This document shows, in pieces, positions 17,065 through 18,362 of a DNA stretch of 18,362 nt. The notes beneath the pieces were generated by a model, which worked only from the letters and a program-made list of their open reading frames with translations, made no database searches and was not told the DNA's origin. The DNA is from Thoreauomyces humboldtii (taxonomy: Eukaryota; Chytridiomycota; Chytridiomycetes; Spizellomycetales; Powellomycetaceae). The stretch is taken from NCBI GenBank assembly GCA_027596035.1, contig JADGJA010000447.1:1-18362 (forward strand), read 5' to 3'. A program made the position numbers and the translations under genes. The stretch's first letter is position 1; each line of letters begins with the position of its first letter.

Positions 17065-18199
17065 ATGGACTTGTTGAAAACAAAGTTATCACTCGACAAC
17101 ATCAGGCAGGAGTTAGTCAGGCTGGAGGACTCCCTCATCTTTGGTGAGCATCATATCGCGCAGCAGTTGAATACCCTCTCCTGTGCTCGGAGCTCTTACA
17201 CACGAGTTTGCTTTCCAGCTTTGATCGAACGCGCACAATTCGCACATAACCAGGACGTGTACTGCTCCTCTCGGTTCCCCGTAGAGGCTTTCTCGGGTTC
17301 TTTCCTGGACTACTTCCTACACGAGATTGAATCGGTTCATGCGAAAGTCCGAAGGTAACCCTTCCTCGCCCTGTCTCTGGGACTGTCACAGGGCGTCTCA
17401 AATGTCCTATCTCGCATCAAGATACACGAGTCCCGATGAATACCCCTTCACCAAGAACCTTCCAGAACCAATACTCCCACCTCTGGAGTTTCCGAAACTT
17501 CTCGTTCCGAACGACGTGAATCTGAACGACAAGCTGAAACATATATACCTCAACGACATACTCCCAGCCATTTGCAATCCTGGAGACGACTCAAATTATG
17601 GAAGCTCGGCGACGAAAGACGTCGATGCGCTGCAGATACTCTCCAGAAGGATACACTACGGTGCGTGCGAGAGGGCATACGGTGGAGAACCTCCTGGTTG
17701 GCTACAAGCTCCTAGGCCTGAATGCCATTTGCTGCGTCGACAAAGAGGGGGCTAGCTCCTGCACAGCTCATATCCACCGCTTTCATAAACTCGGCTTCCG
17801 TTTCGCTCGCTGACCTCCTCCTCCTCCTTTCCCTCCACGTCCACAACGACAGGCAAATTCGTAGCGGAAGCCAAATTCAACGACCCGCGGGAGCACGGCC
17901 TCTACGTCTCCCTCATCCGATCCGGGAATCGAGACGGGATCATGGACCTCCTCACGAACCGAAGCGTCGAGGTCCGACTCCTGAAGCGACTCAGGAAGAA
18001 GGCCCTCGCCTACGGTCAGGAGATCGAGGAGGACGGACCCGGGTCTCATGGTCATCTCAAGATCCCCCTCGACGTCGTCACCGACATGTACGAGCGACAC
18101 ATCATACCGCTCACGAAGGAGGTCGAGGTCGAGTATCTGCTGAGGAGGTTGGATCATGAGGGGGTCGATACCACCTTCAAGTCCGATCGAGGATCTTGA
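17065..18199 (+). CDS. ARO7: Chorismate mutase (AroQ beta type, allosteric)
   Basis: Exons 17065..17143, 17219..17354, 17422..17660, 17853..18199; 266 aa (yeast 256). Converts chorismate to prephenate, the first step towards Phe and Tyr, in the cytosol; yeast enzyme is activated by Trp and inhibited by Tyr. Seen: MDLLKTKLSLDNIRQELVRL with active-site Arg14; GSFLDYFLHEIESVHAKVRR (Arg71/Arg72 of the effector site); NYGSSATKD (effector loop, 130-138); LSRRIHYGKFVAEAKF with Arg148 and Lys159 (yeast Arg157, Lys168); TKEVEVEYLLRRL with Glu243 (yeast Glu246). There is a 14-residue C-terminal extension after LLRRL. All-helical, no transit peptide. Introns are 75, 67 and 192 bp; the last has a CTGAC branch site and strong pyrimidine tract. 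Stop at 18197-18199. Confidence 0.96.
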
Positions 18200-18324
18200 G
18201 AGAGTCCGGTGGGAACCTGTCGGATGGGTGATGTGGGCTTTCGCCCAAAAAGCTGTACAGGAAGCGTAATATCATGGATTCATGGGTGTCGGATGGGAAC
18301 ATTGCTCATGCGATCCTTTTGTGA

Positions 18325-18328
<4 letters not shown>
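18200..18328. other. 3' flank of ARO7
   Basis: 129 bp after the ARO7 stop, probably its 3' UTR; no gene seen. Confidence 0.5.

Positions 18329-18362
<34 letters not shown>
18329..18362. repeat. (GA)16 microsatellite at the window edge
   Basis: Sixteen uninterrupted GA units at 18329-18360, followed by GG where the window ends. Confidence 0.97.

Overview
The window is nuclear DNA of a fungus. It has spliced genes with short introns (about 57-112 bp, one of 192 bp), GT-AG borders with CTRAC/CTRAY-like branch sites, closely packed genes on both strands, and core eukaryotic genes with fungal architecture (a fused, stand-alone chorismate mutase; an ER protein ending in KDEL). I favour a basidiomycete, but the sequence alone does not fix the lineage. 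I rebuilt seven multi-exon genes by joining conserved reading frames across splice sites. All seven close in frame (30 introns in total).

Layout, left to right. 1-1267: no supported gene. 1268-4930 (-): PRP5, the DEAD-box ATPase of pre-spliceosome assembly. 5292-6025 (+): a parvulin-14 type prolyl isomerase, divergent from PRP5 across a 361-bp promoter. 6244-8681 (-): acetyl-CoA synthetase, tail-to-tail with the parvulin. 8682-11831: an accessory island holding hairpins, inverted and direct repeats, a five-exon gene for a PD-(D/E)XK-nuclease-like protein (9688-11095, -), a head-to-head broken copy of its 5' end (11111-11260, +) and an exon-like remnant. 11832-13257 (-): a RING/TRAF-type zinc-finger protein with a half-lost RING and a 12-residue repeat linker. 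13432-15936 (+): the beta subunit of ER glucosidase II (GTB1), divergent from the RING gene across 174 bp. 16430-16654 (+): a small intronless Ala/His-rich protein behind a strong-looking promoter. 17065-18199 (+): chorismate mutase ARO7. A (GA)16 microsatellite closes the window.

The housekeeping genes serve unrelated jobs: splicing, protein folding, acetate activation, N-glycan trimming and aromatic amino acid synthesis. They show no common pathway. The part most worth following is the 9.2-11.8 kb island. There the PD-(D/E)XK-like gene has an inverted 87-bp partner that differs at five bases, all synonymous, which indicates that a selected paralogous family has been rearranged here.
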